From contig JACIYY010000373.1 of assembly GCA_014359685.1 (NCBI GenBank), forward strand, positions 1 to 11,691: 11,691 bases of DNA, read 5' to 3'. The position numbers were made by a program, and so were the translations under genes. The number at the start of each line of letters is the position of its first letter. Position 1 is the stretch's first letter. The DNA is from Porphyrobacter sp. GTDB lineage: Bacteria; Pseudomonadota; Alphaproteobacteria; Sphingomonadales; Sphingomonadaceae. This document shows positions 1 to 8,556 of the stretch, piece after piece. Below the pieces are notes generated by a model. That model made no database searches. It was not told where the DNA came from and saw only the letters and a program-made list of their open reading frames with translations.

Positions 1-510
1 GGCCTTGATCGCCGCGGCGTTGGCCGAGGGCTTCCTGAACCAGAACCCGATCAGCAGGTAGGACGCGAGGCCCACCCCTTCCCAGCCGAAGAACATCTGC
101 ACCAGATTGTCGGCCGTCACCAGCATCAGCATCGCGAAGGTGAACAGCGACAGATAGGCGAAGAAGCGCGGCTGGTCCGGGTCTTCGGCCATGTAGCCCC
201 AGCTGTAGAGATGGACGAGGGCCGAAACGGTGGTGACGACCACCAGCATGATGGCGGTCAGCGCATCGACCCGGAGCGCCCAGTCGAAGCTCATCGTCCC
301 GCTCTCGACCCACTTCAGCACCGGCACCACGCTGGCAGGCGCGTCGCCGCCAAGATAGCTGAGGAAGATCGGCCAGCTGAGCGCGCAGGACACGAACAGC
401 GCACCGGTAGTCAGCACCTTGGCGATGGTGTTGCCGAGCGCCCGGTTGCCCAGCCCGGCGACGATCGCTGCCAGCAGCGGCAGGAACACGATGACGAGGA
501 TGGAGGACAA
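1..510 (-). CDS. nuoL: NADH-quinone oxidoreductase subunit L, N-terminal part (cut by window edge)
   Basis: This is the antiporter-like proton-pumping subunit at the distal end of the complex I membrane arm. Only the first 170 codons are inside the window, and the frame is open to base 1. The translation is fully NuoL-like. It has an N-terminal hydrophobic helix ending [19 protein letters not shown], the segment [22 protein letters not shown], and the block [20 protein letters not shown] near residues 143-162. Glu144 in that block matches the essential carboxylate of TM5 in the family. No ATG lies at the expected place. The start is inferred as TTG at 510-508, 4 bases after the nuoK stop, with AAGGGA at a 7-base spacing. 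The frame and identity are certain; the exact start is inferred. nuoM and nuoN would be expected next, outside the window. Confidence 0.95.
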   Translation of the reverse strand, partial: MSSILVIVFLPLLAAIVAGLGNRALGNTIAKVLTTGALFVSCALSWPIFLSYLGGDAPASVVPVLKWVESGTMSFDWALRVDALTAIMLVVVTTVSALVHLYSWGYMAEDPDQPRFFAYLSLFTFAMLMLVTADNLVQMFFGWEGVGLASYLLIGFWFRKPSANAAAIKA

Positions 511-514
511 GCGG

Positions 515-820
515 CTATCCCTTCATCCGGTTCACGTCGTCGACGGCGATCGTGCCGCGGCTGCGGAAATAGATCACCAGGATCGCCAGGCCGATCGCCG
601 CCTCGCCAGCCGCGACGGTCAGCACGAACATGGCGAACACCTGCCCGGTCAGATCGCCGAGGAAGGCACTGAACGCGACCATGTTGAGGTTCACCGCCAG
701 CAGGATCAGCTCGATCGCCATCAGGATGACGATGATGTTCTTGCGATTGAGGAAGATGCCCAGCACGCCCAGCACGAACAGGATCGAGCTGACCACGACA
801 TAATGTTCGATGCCGATCAT
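515..820 (-). CDS. nuoK: NADH-quinone oxidoreductase subunit K
   Basis: This is a small three-helix membrane subunit of the complex I proton-pumping arm, with 101 residues, the normal family length. Helices lie at about residues 5-23, 29-50 and 60-84. The two buried carboxylates known to be needed for pumping are visible: Glu37 in [10 protein letters not shown] and Glu73 in [10 protein letters not shown], matching Glu36 and Glu72 of E. coli. The start MIGIEHY at 820 is chosen over an upstream in-frame start at 901, because the added residues are Arg/Ser-rich and only read through the end of nuoJ. It starts 13 bases after the nuoJ stop and ends 4 bases before nuoL. The Shine-Dalgarno is weak, so coupling to nuoJ is likely. 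Confidence 0.97.
   Translation of the reverse strand: MIGIEHYVVVSSILFVLGVLGIFLNRKNIIVILMAIELILLAVNLNMVAFSAFLGDLTGQVFAMFVLTVAAGEAAIGLAILVIYFRSRGTIAVDDVNRMKG
518..523 (-). promoter_or_regulatory. Shine-Dalgarno for the TTG start of nuoL
   Basis: AAGGGA lies 7 bases upstream of the TTG codon at 510 and overlaps the last codons of nuoK. It is what decides the TTG start, because no ATG or GTG sits at the conserved N-terminus of NuoL. Confidence 0.6.
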
Positions 821-833
821 CGGCGCACCCGCA

Positions 834-1454
834 TCATAGCTGGATTCCCTGCCCGACCTCGGGCCGCGTGTTGATCGTCGCTTCCGACGGCTTGCGCGCA
901 TTCTGCCGGGCGATGTCCTGCTGCCCGCGCGCCGCCCGGCTGCCGCGATGGGTCAGCACGATCGCGCCGATCATCGCCACCAGCAGGATGATGCCGGCGC
1001 TTTCGAACAGGAACAGATAGCGGCCGTAGAGCAGCGCGCCGATATTCTCGATATTGCTCTCGCCCAGCAGCGGCGCGGCATCGCCGGCCGGCGTGCCGAG
1101 CGCGATGGCGCCGGCGCGCCAGGCGCCCACGCCCAGCACCAGCTCTGCCAGCAGGACAAGCGCGATGGCGATGCCCAGCGGGAAGTTCTTGATGAAACCG
1201 GCGCGCAGCTCGGCGAAATCGATGTCCAGCATCATCACCACGAACAGGAACAGCACCGCGACCGCGCCGACATAGACGATGACCAGCAGCATCGCGATGA
1301 ACTCCGCCCCCACCAGCACCATCAACCCGGCGCCGTTGAAGAAGGCGACGATCAGCCACAGCACCGAATGGACCGGGTTGCGCGCCAGGATCGTCACCGC
1401 GCCGCTGGCGATGACGAGCCCGGCGAACAGGTAGAAGGCGAAGGCTTGGATCAT
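834..1454 (-). CDS. nuoJ: NADH-quinone oxidoreductase subunit J
   Basis: This is a membrane subunit linking the quinone module to the pumping arm, with 206 residues starting [10 protein letters not shown]. It has about five helices in the first 165 residues. The conserved third helix [16 protein letters not shown] (61-76), whose pi-bulge changes during turnover in known structures, is intact, preceded by VGAEFIAML with Glu51. After the last helix ([15 protein letters not shown]) there is a charged tail of about 40 residues ending EVGQGIQL. An in-frame GTG directly upstream (1457) is possible, but the ATG at 1454 gives the usual N-terminus. It lies 35 bases after nuoI, the largest intergenic gap in the operon. 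Confidence 0.96.
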   Translation of the reverse strand: MIQAFAFYLFAGLVIASGAVTILARNPVHSVLWLIVAFFNGAGLMVLVGAEFIAMLLVIVYVGAVAVLFLFVVMMLDIDFAELRAGFIKNFPLGIAIALVLLAELVLGVGAWRAGAIALGTPAGDAAPLLGESNIENIGALLYGRYLFLFESAGIILLVAMIGAIVLTHRGSRAARGQQDIARQNARKPSEATINTRPEVGQGIQL

Positions 1455-1489
1455 CACGTGTCAGCGGTCCCCGGGGCTCGCCTGCGCGC

Positions 1490-1975
1490 CTAGCGGTAGG
1501 GCGCGTCGGCTTCAAGGTTCGCGGCGAGCGCCCGTTCCCACTTGTCCCCGTTGGCGAGCAGCTTGGCCTTGTCGTACATCAGCTCCTCGCGGGTCTCGGT
1601 GGTGAACTCGAGGTTGGGCCCCTCGACGATCGCATCGACCGGACACGCCTCCTGGCAGAAGCCGCAATAGATGCACTTGGTCATGTCGATGTCGTAGCGG
1701 GTGGTGCGCCGGCTGCCGTCGACGCGCGGCTCGCTCTCGATGGTGATGGCCTGCGCCGGACACACCGCCTCGCACAATTTGCACGCGATGCAGCGCTCCT
1801 CCCCATTGGGATAGCGGCGCAGTGCATGCTCGCCCCGGAAGCGCGGGCTGAGCGGGTTTTTCTCGTACGGATAATTGATCGTGGCCTTGGGCTTGAAGAA
1901 ATACTTCAGCGTGAGCGCATGCGCCTTGAGGAATTCCCACAGGGTGAACGATTTGACCAGTTGTGCGACGGTCAT
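1490..1975 (-). CDS. nuoI: NADH-quinone oxidoreductase subunit I, ferredoxin-like
   Basis: This peripheral-arm subunit carries clusters N6a and N6b, which pass electrons towards N2. It has 161 residues, typical for the alphaproteobacterial form. Two 4Fe-4S motifs are complete: [12 protein letters not shown] (Cys62, 65, 68, 72) and [12 protein letters not shown] (Cys101, 104, 107, 111). The N-terminal amphipathic region ([25 protein letters not shown]) anchors it on the membrane arm in the family. The start MTVAQLVK at 1975 has GGAGG with 6-base spacing. It overlaps the stop of the preceding 151-aa ORF as ATGA. An upstream in-frame start at 2014 would add a non-conserved Arg-rich stretch and is rejected. 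Confidence 0.98.
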   Translation of the reverse strand: MTVAQLVKSFTLWEFLKAHALTLKYFFKPKATINYPYEKNPLSPRFRGEHALRRYPNGEERCIACKLCEAVCPAQAITIESEPRVDGSRRTTRYDIDMTKCIYCGFCQEACPVDAIVEGPNLEFTTETREELMYDKAKLLANGDKWERALAANLEADAPYR

Positions 1976-2427
1976 GGTGCGCCTCCGATGCCCAAGAGTG
2001 AGACCAATCCGCAATGGTCGGTCATGCCGCCGTCACCAAGAGATTCGTAATCCTTCTTTCCTAGCGAGAAGGCGTCTCTAGTTCCTGGCACATCCTTTTC
2101 CAGGGCGTCGATGGCTCGGTCCTTTGCGTGCAAACATTCCTCGAGCGTGCTGCCTCTGAAGATCGACCCCAACGCTGCCAAGCCCATCGTACCGTCGTTG
2201 ATATACACCCCGGTACTGGCCTCGTAAAAACCATGCACAGCTTTCGAATATCCTATAATGTAGGCAAGCGCGTGAACCGAGCCAGCCTTAGAGTTTATTC
2301 TTAATCGCTTCTCTAGAAGGTTCTCATCCAAATACACGAGCATCAACTGTTGCAGGATTCCTGTACTAACGCTCGATGCTGCGCGAGCTGCTATTTCCTC
2401 CGGATCACTACTGGCTGGCTTGGTCAT
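1972..2427 (-). CDS. hypothetical protein, 151 aa, inserted between nuoH and nuoI
   Basis: I do not recognise this protein. It starts [19 protein letters not shown] and ends [14 protein letters not shown]. It reads as a soluble, mostly helical protein with no clear signal peptide or transmembrane segment. An Ala/Ser-rich helix (8-25) and [19 protein letters not shown] (26-43) come first, then a middle part with [19 protein letters not shown] (51-69). A charged stretch, [16 protein letters not shown] (97-112), precedes a Gly-rich C-terminus. It overlaps nuoH by ATGA at its start and nuoI by ATGA at its end, with GGAGG before its ATG, so it is placed to be translated with the operon. Its DNA is AT-richer than nuo genes: 28 of 60 bases are G or C at 2041-2100 and 25 of 60 at 2281-2340. 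That suggests acquisition. It is not a standard complex I subunit. The long open frame in atypical DNA and the exact junctions support a real gene; function is unknown. Confidence 0.8.
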   Translation of the reverse strand: MTKPASSDPEEIAARAASSVSTGILQQLMLVYLDENLLEKRLRINSKAGSVHALAYIIGYSKAVHGFYEASTGVYINDGTMGLAALGSIFRGSTLEECLHAKDRAIDALEKDVPGTRDAFSLGKKDYESLGDGGMTDHCGLVSLLGIGGAP

Positions 2428-3476
2428 ATTGCCTCCCCATACCTCGTAAACATCAGCCAGCCGCTCACCAGCACCACGAACACCAGGCTCAGCGGCAGGA
2501 ACACCTTCCAGCCGAGCCGCATCAGCTGGTCATAGCGGAAGCGGGGGACGGTCGCCTTCACCCAGCTGAAGATGAAGAAGAAGAAGAAGATCTTGGCGAA
2601 CAGCCACAGCCAGCCCGGAATCCAGTAGAGCGGCGCCCATTCGAGCGGAGGCAGCCAGCCACCGAAGAACAGGATCGCGTTGAGCGCGCACATCAGCAGC
2701 ACGTTGGCATATTCGCCGAGCCAGAACAGCGCGAAGCTCATGGACGAATATTCGGTCTGGTAGCCGGCGACCAGCTCGCTCTCCGCCTCGGTCAGGTCGA
2801 ACGGCGCGCGCGCGGTTTCGGCCAGGCTGGAGATCAGGAACATCACCCACATCGGGAACAGCAGCAGGTTGAACACGAAGCCGTTGACGATGCCGAGGCC
2901 ATGGCCGCGCTGCGCCTCGATGATCCCGTTCATGTTGAAGGTGCCCGCCCACAGCACCACGCAGATCAGGATGAAGCCGATCGAAACCTCGTAGGAGATC
3001 ATCTGAGCAGCGGCGCGCATGGCGCTGAAAAACGGGTATTTCGAGTTCGACGCCCAGCCCGACATCACGACGCCGTAGACCCCCAGCGAGCTGATCGCGA
3101 GGATATAGAGCAGGCCGACATTGATGTCGGCCAGCACCGCGCCAGAATTGAACGGGATCACCGCCCAGGCCGCGAGCGCCAAGGTGAAGGTGACGATCGG
3201 CGCGATCAGGAACAGGCCCTTGTTCGCAGCCGAGGGAACGATGGTTTCCTGCAGGAACACCTTCAGCCCGTCGGCAAAGCTCTGCAACAGGCCGAACGGG
3301 CCGACCACGTTGGGTCCGCGCCGCAGCGCCATCGCCGCCCACACCTTGCGATCGACATAGATGATCATCGCCACCGCCAGCATCAGCGGCAGGGCGATCA
3401 GCAGGATACCGGCGATGGTCGAGACGAACCACGCCGTCTCGTAGCTCATGCCCCAATCCTCGAACACGGGGATCAT
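2424..3476 (-). CDS. nuoH: NADH-quinone oxidoreductase subunit H
   Basis: This is a core membrane subunit forming much of the quinone-binding channel, with 350 residues and about eight helices. Family blocks are present: [20 protein letters not shown] (52-71), [21 protein letters not shown] (144-163 and on), and the acidic loop [20 protein letters not shown] (219-238) followed by YQTEYSSM. The start MIPVFEDWG at 3476 overlaps the nuoG stop as ATGA and has GGAGG 7 bases upstream. The same frame stays open far upstream through nuoG, but that extension is Arg/Gly-rich noise. Residues 297-301 are five Phe encoded by five TTC codons in a row, within a terminal helix. The stop overlaps the ATG of the 151-aa ORF. 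Confidence 0.98.
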   Translation of the reverse strand: MIPVFEDWGMSYETAWFVSTIAGILLIALPLMLAVAMIIYVDRKVWAAMALRRGPNVVGPFGLLQSFADGLKVFLQETIVPSAANKGLFLIAPIVTFTLALAAWAVIPFNSGAVLADINVGLLYILAISSLGVYGVVMSGWASNSKYPFFSAMRAAAQMISYEVSIGFILICVVLWAGTFNMNGIIEAQRGHGLGIVNGFVFNLLLFPMWVMFLISSLAETARAPFDLTEAESELVAGYQTEYSSMSFALFWLGEYANVLLMCALNAILFFGGWLPPLEWAPLYWIPGWLWLFAKIFFFFFIFSWVKATVPRFRYDQLMRLGWKVFLPLSLVFVVLVSGWLMFTRYGEAI

Positions 3477-3488
3477 TCCGCCGCCTCC
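3473..3488 (-). promoter_or_regulatory. translational coupling site at the nuoG/nuoH junction
   Basis: The 16-base string GGAGGCGGCGGAATGA encodes the end of NuoG and at once provides a Shine-Dalgarno (GGAGG), a 7-base spacer and the overlapping start/stop for nuoH. The identical 16 bases recur at 5720-5735, at the end of nuoF. Confidence 0.6.
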
Positions 3489-5479
3489 GCCAGATCTTCG
3501 CCGTGCACAAGCTCGGCCGAGCACCGCTGCATCACCACGCTGGCGCGGGCGATCGGGTTGGTGAGATAGAAATCCCTGACCGGATAGGCGATCCGCCCTT
3601 CCGCCCGCACCGATCCATCGGCCGGCGGCAGCGGCCCGTAATCCGCCAGCCCTTCGGTGCCCAGCGCCGGCACCTCGGCGATCATCGCCGCACGCAGCGC
3701 GTCGAAGCTGTCGAAGCCGACCTCCACGCCCAGCGCATCCGCCAGCGCGCGCAGGATCGTCCAGTCCTCGCGCGCATCGCCGGGGGCGAACACCGCCCTG
3801 TCGGCGACCTGCACGCGGCCTTCCAGATTGACGTAGGTGCCGTCCTTCTCGGTATAGGCGCTGCCCGGCAGGACGATGTCCGCCGCCGCCGCGCCCTTGT
3901 CCCCGTGATGGCCGATATAGACCTTCAGCGCGCCGCCGAAGCGGCCGTAATCCATCTCGTCCGCACCGAGCGAGATCAGCACCTTGGGCGAGGCATTCGC
4001 CAGATCGGCGATGCCGCCCGGCTGCGCGAAGCCCAGCATCAGCGCGCCCATCCGGGCCGCCGCAGCATGCACGACGTTGAACCCGCTCCAGCCCTCGCGG
4101 GTCACGGTCCATGCCTCGCCCAGCGCCAGCGCCGGATGCAGCGCGCCCGCGGCCAGTCCGCCCGGGCCGACGATGATCGCCGGCCGGGCCGCATCCTGCA
4201 TGGCCTGTGCCACGTGGCCGGGCAGCGCATGAAGCAGGCCCGCCTCCTCGCCCAGGAACTCGGCCGGATAGGTGGTCTCCCATTGCGGGCCGATAAGGAA
4301 CACCCTGGCCCCGCGCTGCACCGCCTTGCGAAGACGGACGTTGAGCAGCGGTGCCTCCCAGCGGACATGGCTGCCGACGATCAGCACCGCATCGGCCTCC
4401 TCGATCCCGGCAAGGGTCGAGTTGAAATTGACCGCCGCCAGGTTGCCGACCGGATAGGCCAGGCCGGTCTGCCGGCTCTCCAGCAGCGTGGAGCCGAGCG
4501 CAGCCAGCAACCGCTTGGCCGCCAACATCGTTTCGCAATCGACCAGATCGCCGGCCACCGCCGCGATGCTGCTGCCCGCATCGGCTGCGGCGATGGCGGC
4601 GAAGGCCTCATCCCACCCGGCCGGCTGGAGCTGCCCGTCGCGCCGCATCCACACCCGGTCGAGCCGTCGGCGGGTCAGACCGTCGACCTGGTAGCGCGCC
4701 TTGTCGCTGATCCATTCCTCGTTCACGTCGTCGTTGATGCGCGGCAGCACGCGCAGCACCTCGCGCCCGCGCGAATCGACTCGGATGTTGCTGCCGATCG
4801 CATCGGACACGTCGATCGACAGCGTCTTTCTCAACTCCCACGGCCGTGCTTCATAGGCGTACGGGCGGCTGGTCAGCGCACCGACCGGGCACAGGTCGAT
4901 GACGTTGGCCGAAAGCTCGTGCCTCGCCGCGCGCTCCAGATAGGTGGTGATCTGCATGTCCTCGCCACGATAGAGCGCGCCGATCTCGTCGACGCCCGCG
5001 ACCTCTTCGGAGAAGCGGACGCAGCGGGTGCAGTGGATGCAGCGGTTCATGATCGTCTTGATCAGCGGACCCATATACTTGTCGGTCACCGCCCGCTTGT
5101 TCTCGTGATAGCGCGAGCCGCCGCGCCCATAGGCCATGGCCTGGTCCTGCAGGTCGCACTCCCCGCCCTGGTCGCAGATCGGGCAATCGAGCGGATGGTT
5201 GATGAGCAGGAACTCCATCACTCCTTCGCGCGCGGCCTTGACCATCGCGCTGTCGGTGCGGATCTCCTGCCCGTTGGCGGCCGGCAGCGCGCAGCTGGCC
5301 TGCGGCTTGGGCGGCCCGGGCTTCACCTCGACCAGGCACATCCGGCAATTGCCGGCGATCGACAGCCGCTCGTGATAGCAGAAGCGCGGGATTTCCTTGC
5401 CGGCCAGCTCGCAGGCCTGAAGGACGGTGGCCCCGTCGGGCACCTCGATCTCGGTGCCGTCTATGGTGACTTTAGGCAT
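3473..5479 (-). CDS. nuoG: NADH-quinone oxidoreductase subunit G
   Basis: This is the large iron-sulfur subunit of the NADH module, with 668 residues. The N-terminal ferredoxin-like domain holds the 2Fe-2S cluster N1b: Cys34, Cys45, Cys48, Cys63. The His-Cys3 4Fe-4S cluster N5 follows in [14 protein letters not shown] (His95, Cys99, 102, 108). Cluster N4 is CIHCTRC plus LCPVGAL (Cys147, 150, 153, 197). The rest is a molybdopterin-oxidoreductase-like domain without a cofactor, ending LAEAAE. I see no extra N7-type CxxC cluster in the displayed part, as is usual for alphaproteobacteria. The start MPKVTIDG at 5479 matches the family N-terminus; ATG at 5485 (MDMPK) is a close alternative. A TTG at 5539 is rejected because it only reads through the preceding small ORF. 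It overlaps that ORF by 8 bases. Confidence 0.97.
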   Translation of the reverse strand: MPKVTIDGTEIEVPDGATVLQACELAGKEIPRFCYHERLSIAGNCRMCLVEVKPGPPKPQASCALPAANGQEIRTDSAMVKAAREGVMEFLLINHPLDCPICDQGGECDLQDQAMAYGRGGSRYHENKRAVTDKYMGPLIKTIMNRCIHCTRCVRFSEEVAGVDEIGALYRGEDMQITTYLERAARHELSANVIDLCPVGALTSRPYAYEARPWELRKTLSIDVSDAIGSNIRVDSRGREVLRVLPRINDDVNEEWISDKARYQVDGLTRRRLDRVWMRRDGQLQPAGWDEAFAAIAAADAGSSIAAVAGDLVDCETMLAAKRLLAALGSTLLESRQTGLAYPVGNLAAVNFNSTLAGIEEADAVLIVGSHVRWEAPLLNVRLRKAVQRGARVFLIGPQWETTYPAEFLGEEAGLLHALPGHVAQAMQDAARPAIIVGPGGLAAGALHPALALGEAWTVTREGWSGFNVVHAAAARMGALMLGFAQPGGIADLANASPKVLISLGADEMDYGRFGGALKVYIGHHGDKGAAAADIVLPGSAYTEKDGTYVNLEGRVQVADRAVFAPGDAREDWTILRALADALGVEVGFDSFDALRAAMIAEVPALGTEGLADYGPLPPADGSVRAEGRIAYPVRDFYLTNPIARASVVMQRCSAELVHGEDLAEAAE

Positions 5480-5719
5480 GTCCATGGGCCCCGCGATAAG
5501 GACAAGCTGCAGGCGAGCCGCAGGTGATTTGTTCGACAACCGTCACACCGTGAATGGGAGCGCCCGAACTCGAAACTGAATGAGGAAAATCATGCTCTCG
5601 AAGCCTTCCATCGGTGCTCATCCACACCCATCGCACTGTGGTATCGTCCAAAGCCATCGCGGTCATTTCACGGCCGCCGGAACGCAGCTGCACTGTTGAG
5701 CCAACGCCAAACGTCTCGC

Positions 5720-5723
<4 letters not shown>
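5472..5723 (-). CDS. small DUF2158-like (YodC-type) protein inserted between nuoF and nuoG
   Basis: This is an 83-residue protein. Residues 5-47 fit my memory of the DUF2158/YodC family: [17 protein letters not shown], then a strand with [18 protein letters not shown]. Small beta proteins of this family have no settled function. The C-terminal part (about 50-83, [15 protein letters not shown]... ending PYRGAHGHA) does not resemble the family and may be read-through into former leader DNA before nuoG. It starts with ATGA overlapping the nuoF stop, has GGAGG 7 bases upstream, and its TAA lies 8 bases inside nuoG. Its DNA is less GC-rich than its neighbours (32 of 60 at 5581-5640). It is not a known complex I subunit. 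The family call is moderately sure; a role in complex I is unsupported. Confidence 0.75.
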
Positions 5724-7015
<1,292 letters not shown>

Positions 7016-7033
7016 GCAAAGCTCCGGCAGGCA

Positions 7034-7174
7034 TCAGCCCATCCCTCCGAACACGAAGATGGCGGTGCCCGCAAGGATGGCGAGCAGTGCCACGGTCTTG
7101 GCCATCCCGGCGAGGAACTTCCACGCCAGCACCACCAGCACCAGTGCCACGATCAGGAAGATCAGCGGATCCAT
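7034..7174 (-). CDS. 46-aa two-helix membrane protein between nuoE and nuoF
   Basis: This tiny hydrophobic protein starts MDPLIFLIVALVLVVLAWKF and ends ILAGTAIFVFGGMG. It can form a helical hairpin: helix 1 at about residues 4-18, a short turn with Lys19 and Lys26, and helix 2 at about 27-44. Its ATG shares one base with the stop of the 51-aa ORF (TGATG), so it is coupled to it. nuoF begins 18 bases after its stop. I do not recognise a family. Its place inside the operon of a membrane complex makes a small accessory or assembly role possible, but that is inference. The clean junctions and strongly hydrophobic composition support coding. Confidence 0.7.
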   Translation of the reverse strand: MDPLIFLIVALVLVVLAWKFLAGMAKTVALLAILAGTAIFVFGGMG

Positions 7175-7329
7175 CACTGCCCCTTGCGCGACTGGCGCAG
7201 GCCGATCACGAACAGCACGATCCCGGCGACGAGGAGCGCCGCGCCGGTGGCGCCTTCCTCGTAGGAGATCGCGACCGCGCCCCAGGCCATCACGGCCGCG
7301 CCGACGCCGATCATGATCTTGCCGTTCAC
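7174..7329 (-). CDS. 51-aa two-helix membrane protein after nuoE
   Basis: This small membrane protein starts at GTG 7329, which overlaps the nuoE stop as GTGA. It reads (V/M)NGKIMIGVGAAVMAWGAVA, then SYEEGATG, then AALLVAGIVLFVIGLRQSRKGQ. There are two transmembrane helices (about 5-21 and 29-44) with a short acidic loop between them and a basic C-terminus. It is directly followed by the 46-aa membrane ORF (TGATG). No family is recognised. An internal ATG at residue 6 is a possible alternative start. The pair looks like one small membrane-protein unit inserted between nuoE and nuoF. Confidence 0.68.
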   Translation of the reverse strand: MNGKIMIGVGAAVMAWGAVAISYEEGATGAALLVAGIVLFVIGLRQSRKGQ

Positions 7330-8009
7330 CGCGAATCGCCCCGCCACTCGCCCCGATAATCGTGATTGGCGTGGACCATCGCGGTGAGCGTGGTCGGCCC
7401 GCCCAGCGGCTCGACCGTGTGGCGGCCGGGCTGCTGCGTACCCTCCTTGGGGCTTTCTCCCCGGGCCAGCGCATCGAGCACCGCGTCGAGCCGCTCGGGC
7501 GTCAGGTCCTCGTAATTGCCATCGTTGATCTGGACCATCGGGGCAGAGGCGCAATTGCCCATGCATTCCACCTCGGTCAGCGTCCACATCCCGTCGGGCG
7601 TGGTGTGGCCCTTCCTCATCCCGCGCCGGTAGCAGGCGGCGAGGATGTCGTCGGAACCGCGCAGCATGCACGGCGTCGTGCCGCAGACCTGCACGTGGAA
7701 GCGGCCGACCGGGGCGAGGTTGTACATCGTGTAGAAGCTGGCGACCTCCAGCACGCGGATCACCGGCATGGCGAGCTCGCGCGCGACGAACTCGATCACC
7801 GGGATCGGCAGCCAGCCTTGCGTCTGCGTCTCCGCCCCAACCTGCCGCTGGGCAAGGTCGAGCAGCGGCATCACGGCGGAGCGCTGACGCCCTTCGGGGT
7901 AGCGGGCGACGATCTCGCGCGCCTTGGCGGCGTTCGACTCGGTCCAAGCGAAGCTGCCCCAGCGGGCGCGCAGTTCGGGCGTGTCGGGGGCGGGATTACG
8001 GGCGGCCAT
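7326..8009 (-). CDS. nuoE: NADH-quinone oxidoreductase subunit E
   Basis: This is the thioredoxin-like 2Fe-2S subunit (cluster N1a) of the NADH module, with 227 residues. The ligands are Cys109 and Cys114 in VQVCGTTPCMLRGS, and Cys149 and Cys153 in EVECMGNCASAPMVQIND. The helical N-terminal part includes VLEVASFYTMYNLAPVGR before the cluster domain. A low-complexity C-terminal extension of about 45 residues follows RLDAVLDAL, which is common in alphaproteobacterial forms compared with the shorter E. coli protein. The ATG at 8009 lies 14 bases inside the end of the 58-aa membrane ORF. The TGA overlaps the GTG start of the 51-aa ORF. Confidence 0.97.
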   Translation of the reverse strand: MAARNPAPDTPELRARWGSFAWTESNAAKAREIVARYPEGRQRSAVMPLLDLAQRQVGAETQTQGWLPIPVIEFVARELAMPVIRVLEVASFYTMYNLAPVGRFHVQVCGTTPCMLRGSDDILAACYRRGMRKGHTTPDGMWTLTEVECMGNCASAPMVQINDGNYEDLTPERLDAVLDALARGESPKEGTQQPGRHTVEPLGGPTTLTAMVHANHDYRGEWRGDSR

Positions 8010-8172
8010 GACGCGTCGCTCCCCATTTTGTGTGTGCGATAGCAGTCCAGATCACCGATAGGACAATGACGACAGGCACGCCTGCTCCCTGCTTCCCCTG
8101 CCCGATGACGAAGCCCAGCGCAGCGATCGTCAGCGCAACCAGGACGAAAACCCAGATAGACGGCCGCCTCAC
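7996..8172 (-). CDS. 58-aa two-helix membrane protein before nuoE
   Basis: Translation from GTG 8172 gives (V/M)[19 protein letters not shown], then [11 protein letters not shown], then [19 protein letters not shown] and a short polar end. Two transmembrane helices lie at about residues 7-24 and 32-46, joined by a basic loop. The GTG overlaps the stop of the displaced nuoD tail as GTGA, and GGGGAG inside that tail is 8 bases upstream, so the nuoD end carries its ribosome binding site. The most likely ancestral order was nuoD directly followed by this gene, then nuoE. No family is recognised. It is the third tiny membrane protein around nuoE. Confidence 0.68.
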   Translation of the reverse strand: MRRPSIWVFVLVALTIAALGFVIGQGKQGAGVPVVIVLSVIWTAIAHTKWGATRHGRP

Positions 8173-8261
8173 CGGTCGCTCTCCCCGAACACCGCGTCGA
8201 TCGAGCCGAGGATCGCGGTCGCATCGGGCAGCATGTGGCCCTTGCACATAAAGTCCGTCGC
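8167..8261 (-). repeat. direct repeat of the nuoD 3' end, displaced copy
   Basis: These 95 bases match 8557-8651 at a constant offset of 390 bases, with 7 mismatches by eye: one at 8214 and six between 8241 and 8257. A run of 47 identical bases (8167-8213) includes the nuoD stop and the GTGA overlap. Outside these limits the two copies diverge. Confidence 0.92.
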
Positions 8262-8267
8262 GATCAC
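8169..8267 (-). pseudogene. displaced duplicate of the last 30 codons of nuoD
   Basis: In the nuoD frame this reads [20 protein letters not shown] and onward to the same GESDR end and stop as the real NuoD. It corresponds to NuoD residues 375-404. A stop codon (TGA) two codons before GTG 8267 shows it is not joined to any larger nuoD piece. GTG 8267 overlaps the stop of the coiled-coil ORF as GTGA, so a 32-residue peptide could be made by reinitiation. Six of the seven base changes relative to the intact copy change amino acids: Met376 to Thr, Met378 to Phe, Arg381 to Lys. Its main role now is probably as the ribosome binding site and start overlap for the 58-aa gene. Confidence 0.85.
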
Positions 8268-8545
8268 GCCTCAATCAGCCCCAGGCGGGTTTCGATCCGG
8301 TCGAGGCGATGCTCGATCCGGTCAACGCGCTTTTGCATACCGGCGTAGCCAACCTCCACAGAGGCGATCCGGGCGGACATGCTGGCGGTCATCTCCTCGA
8401 CTGAGGCCACGCGCGTTTCGAGATCGCCCAGCTTGAGCAGGATGGCCGACAGCTGCCCCTGCATCTTCTGCAGCACGGCGTAGATCAGCTCGTTAGTCAC
8501 CTCGTCAGGCACGGGCCGCCCCCTTTGAACACGGACCTGATACAT
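8264..8545 (-). CDS. small coiled-coil protein inserted after nuoD
   Basis: This is a 93-residue reading from ATG 8545, or 82 residues from GTG 8512, which has a purine-rich AAAGGGGG about 6 bases upstream and gives [17 protein letters not shown] as the start. I think the GTG may be the true start, since the first 11 residues of the longer form are Arg-rich and unstructured. The protein is soluble. From [19 protein letters not shown] onward it has heptad spacing of Leu/Ile/Val/Met through [26 protein letters not shown] to the end ([21 protein letters not shown]), which predicts a long coiled coil that oligomerises. Small coiled-coil proteins of this kind are common in proteobacteria, without assigned function. 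It sits between two copies of the nuoD tail. Its stop overlaps the GTG of the displaced tail. Confidence 0.75.
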   Translation of the reverse strand: MYQVRVQRGRPVPDEVTNELIYAVLQKMQGQLSAILLKLGDLETRVASVEEMTASMSARIASVEVGYAGMQKRVDRIEHRLDRIETRLGLIEA

Positions 8546-8556
8546 ACGCGGCGGCC

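Noticed and set aside
1455..1489. Possible promoter or terminator in the 35-base gap between nuoI and nuoJ
   Set aside because: No -35/-10 pair, stem-loop with U-tract or other signal is visible; the gap is just GC-rich spacer.
3477..4538. Upstream extension of the nuoH frame, suggesting a 704-residue fusion
   Set aside because: The extension is an Arg/Gly/Ala-rich out-of-frame reading of nuoG. NuoH has a normal start at 3476 with a ribosome binding site.
3503..5527. A 674-codon plus-strand open frame opposite nuoG
   Set aside because: The product is His/Arg/Asp/Gln-rich with no domain. It is the antisense shadow of a GC-rich gene with complete Fe-S motifs on the minus strand.
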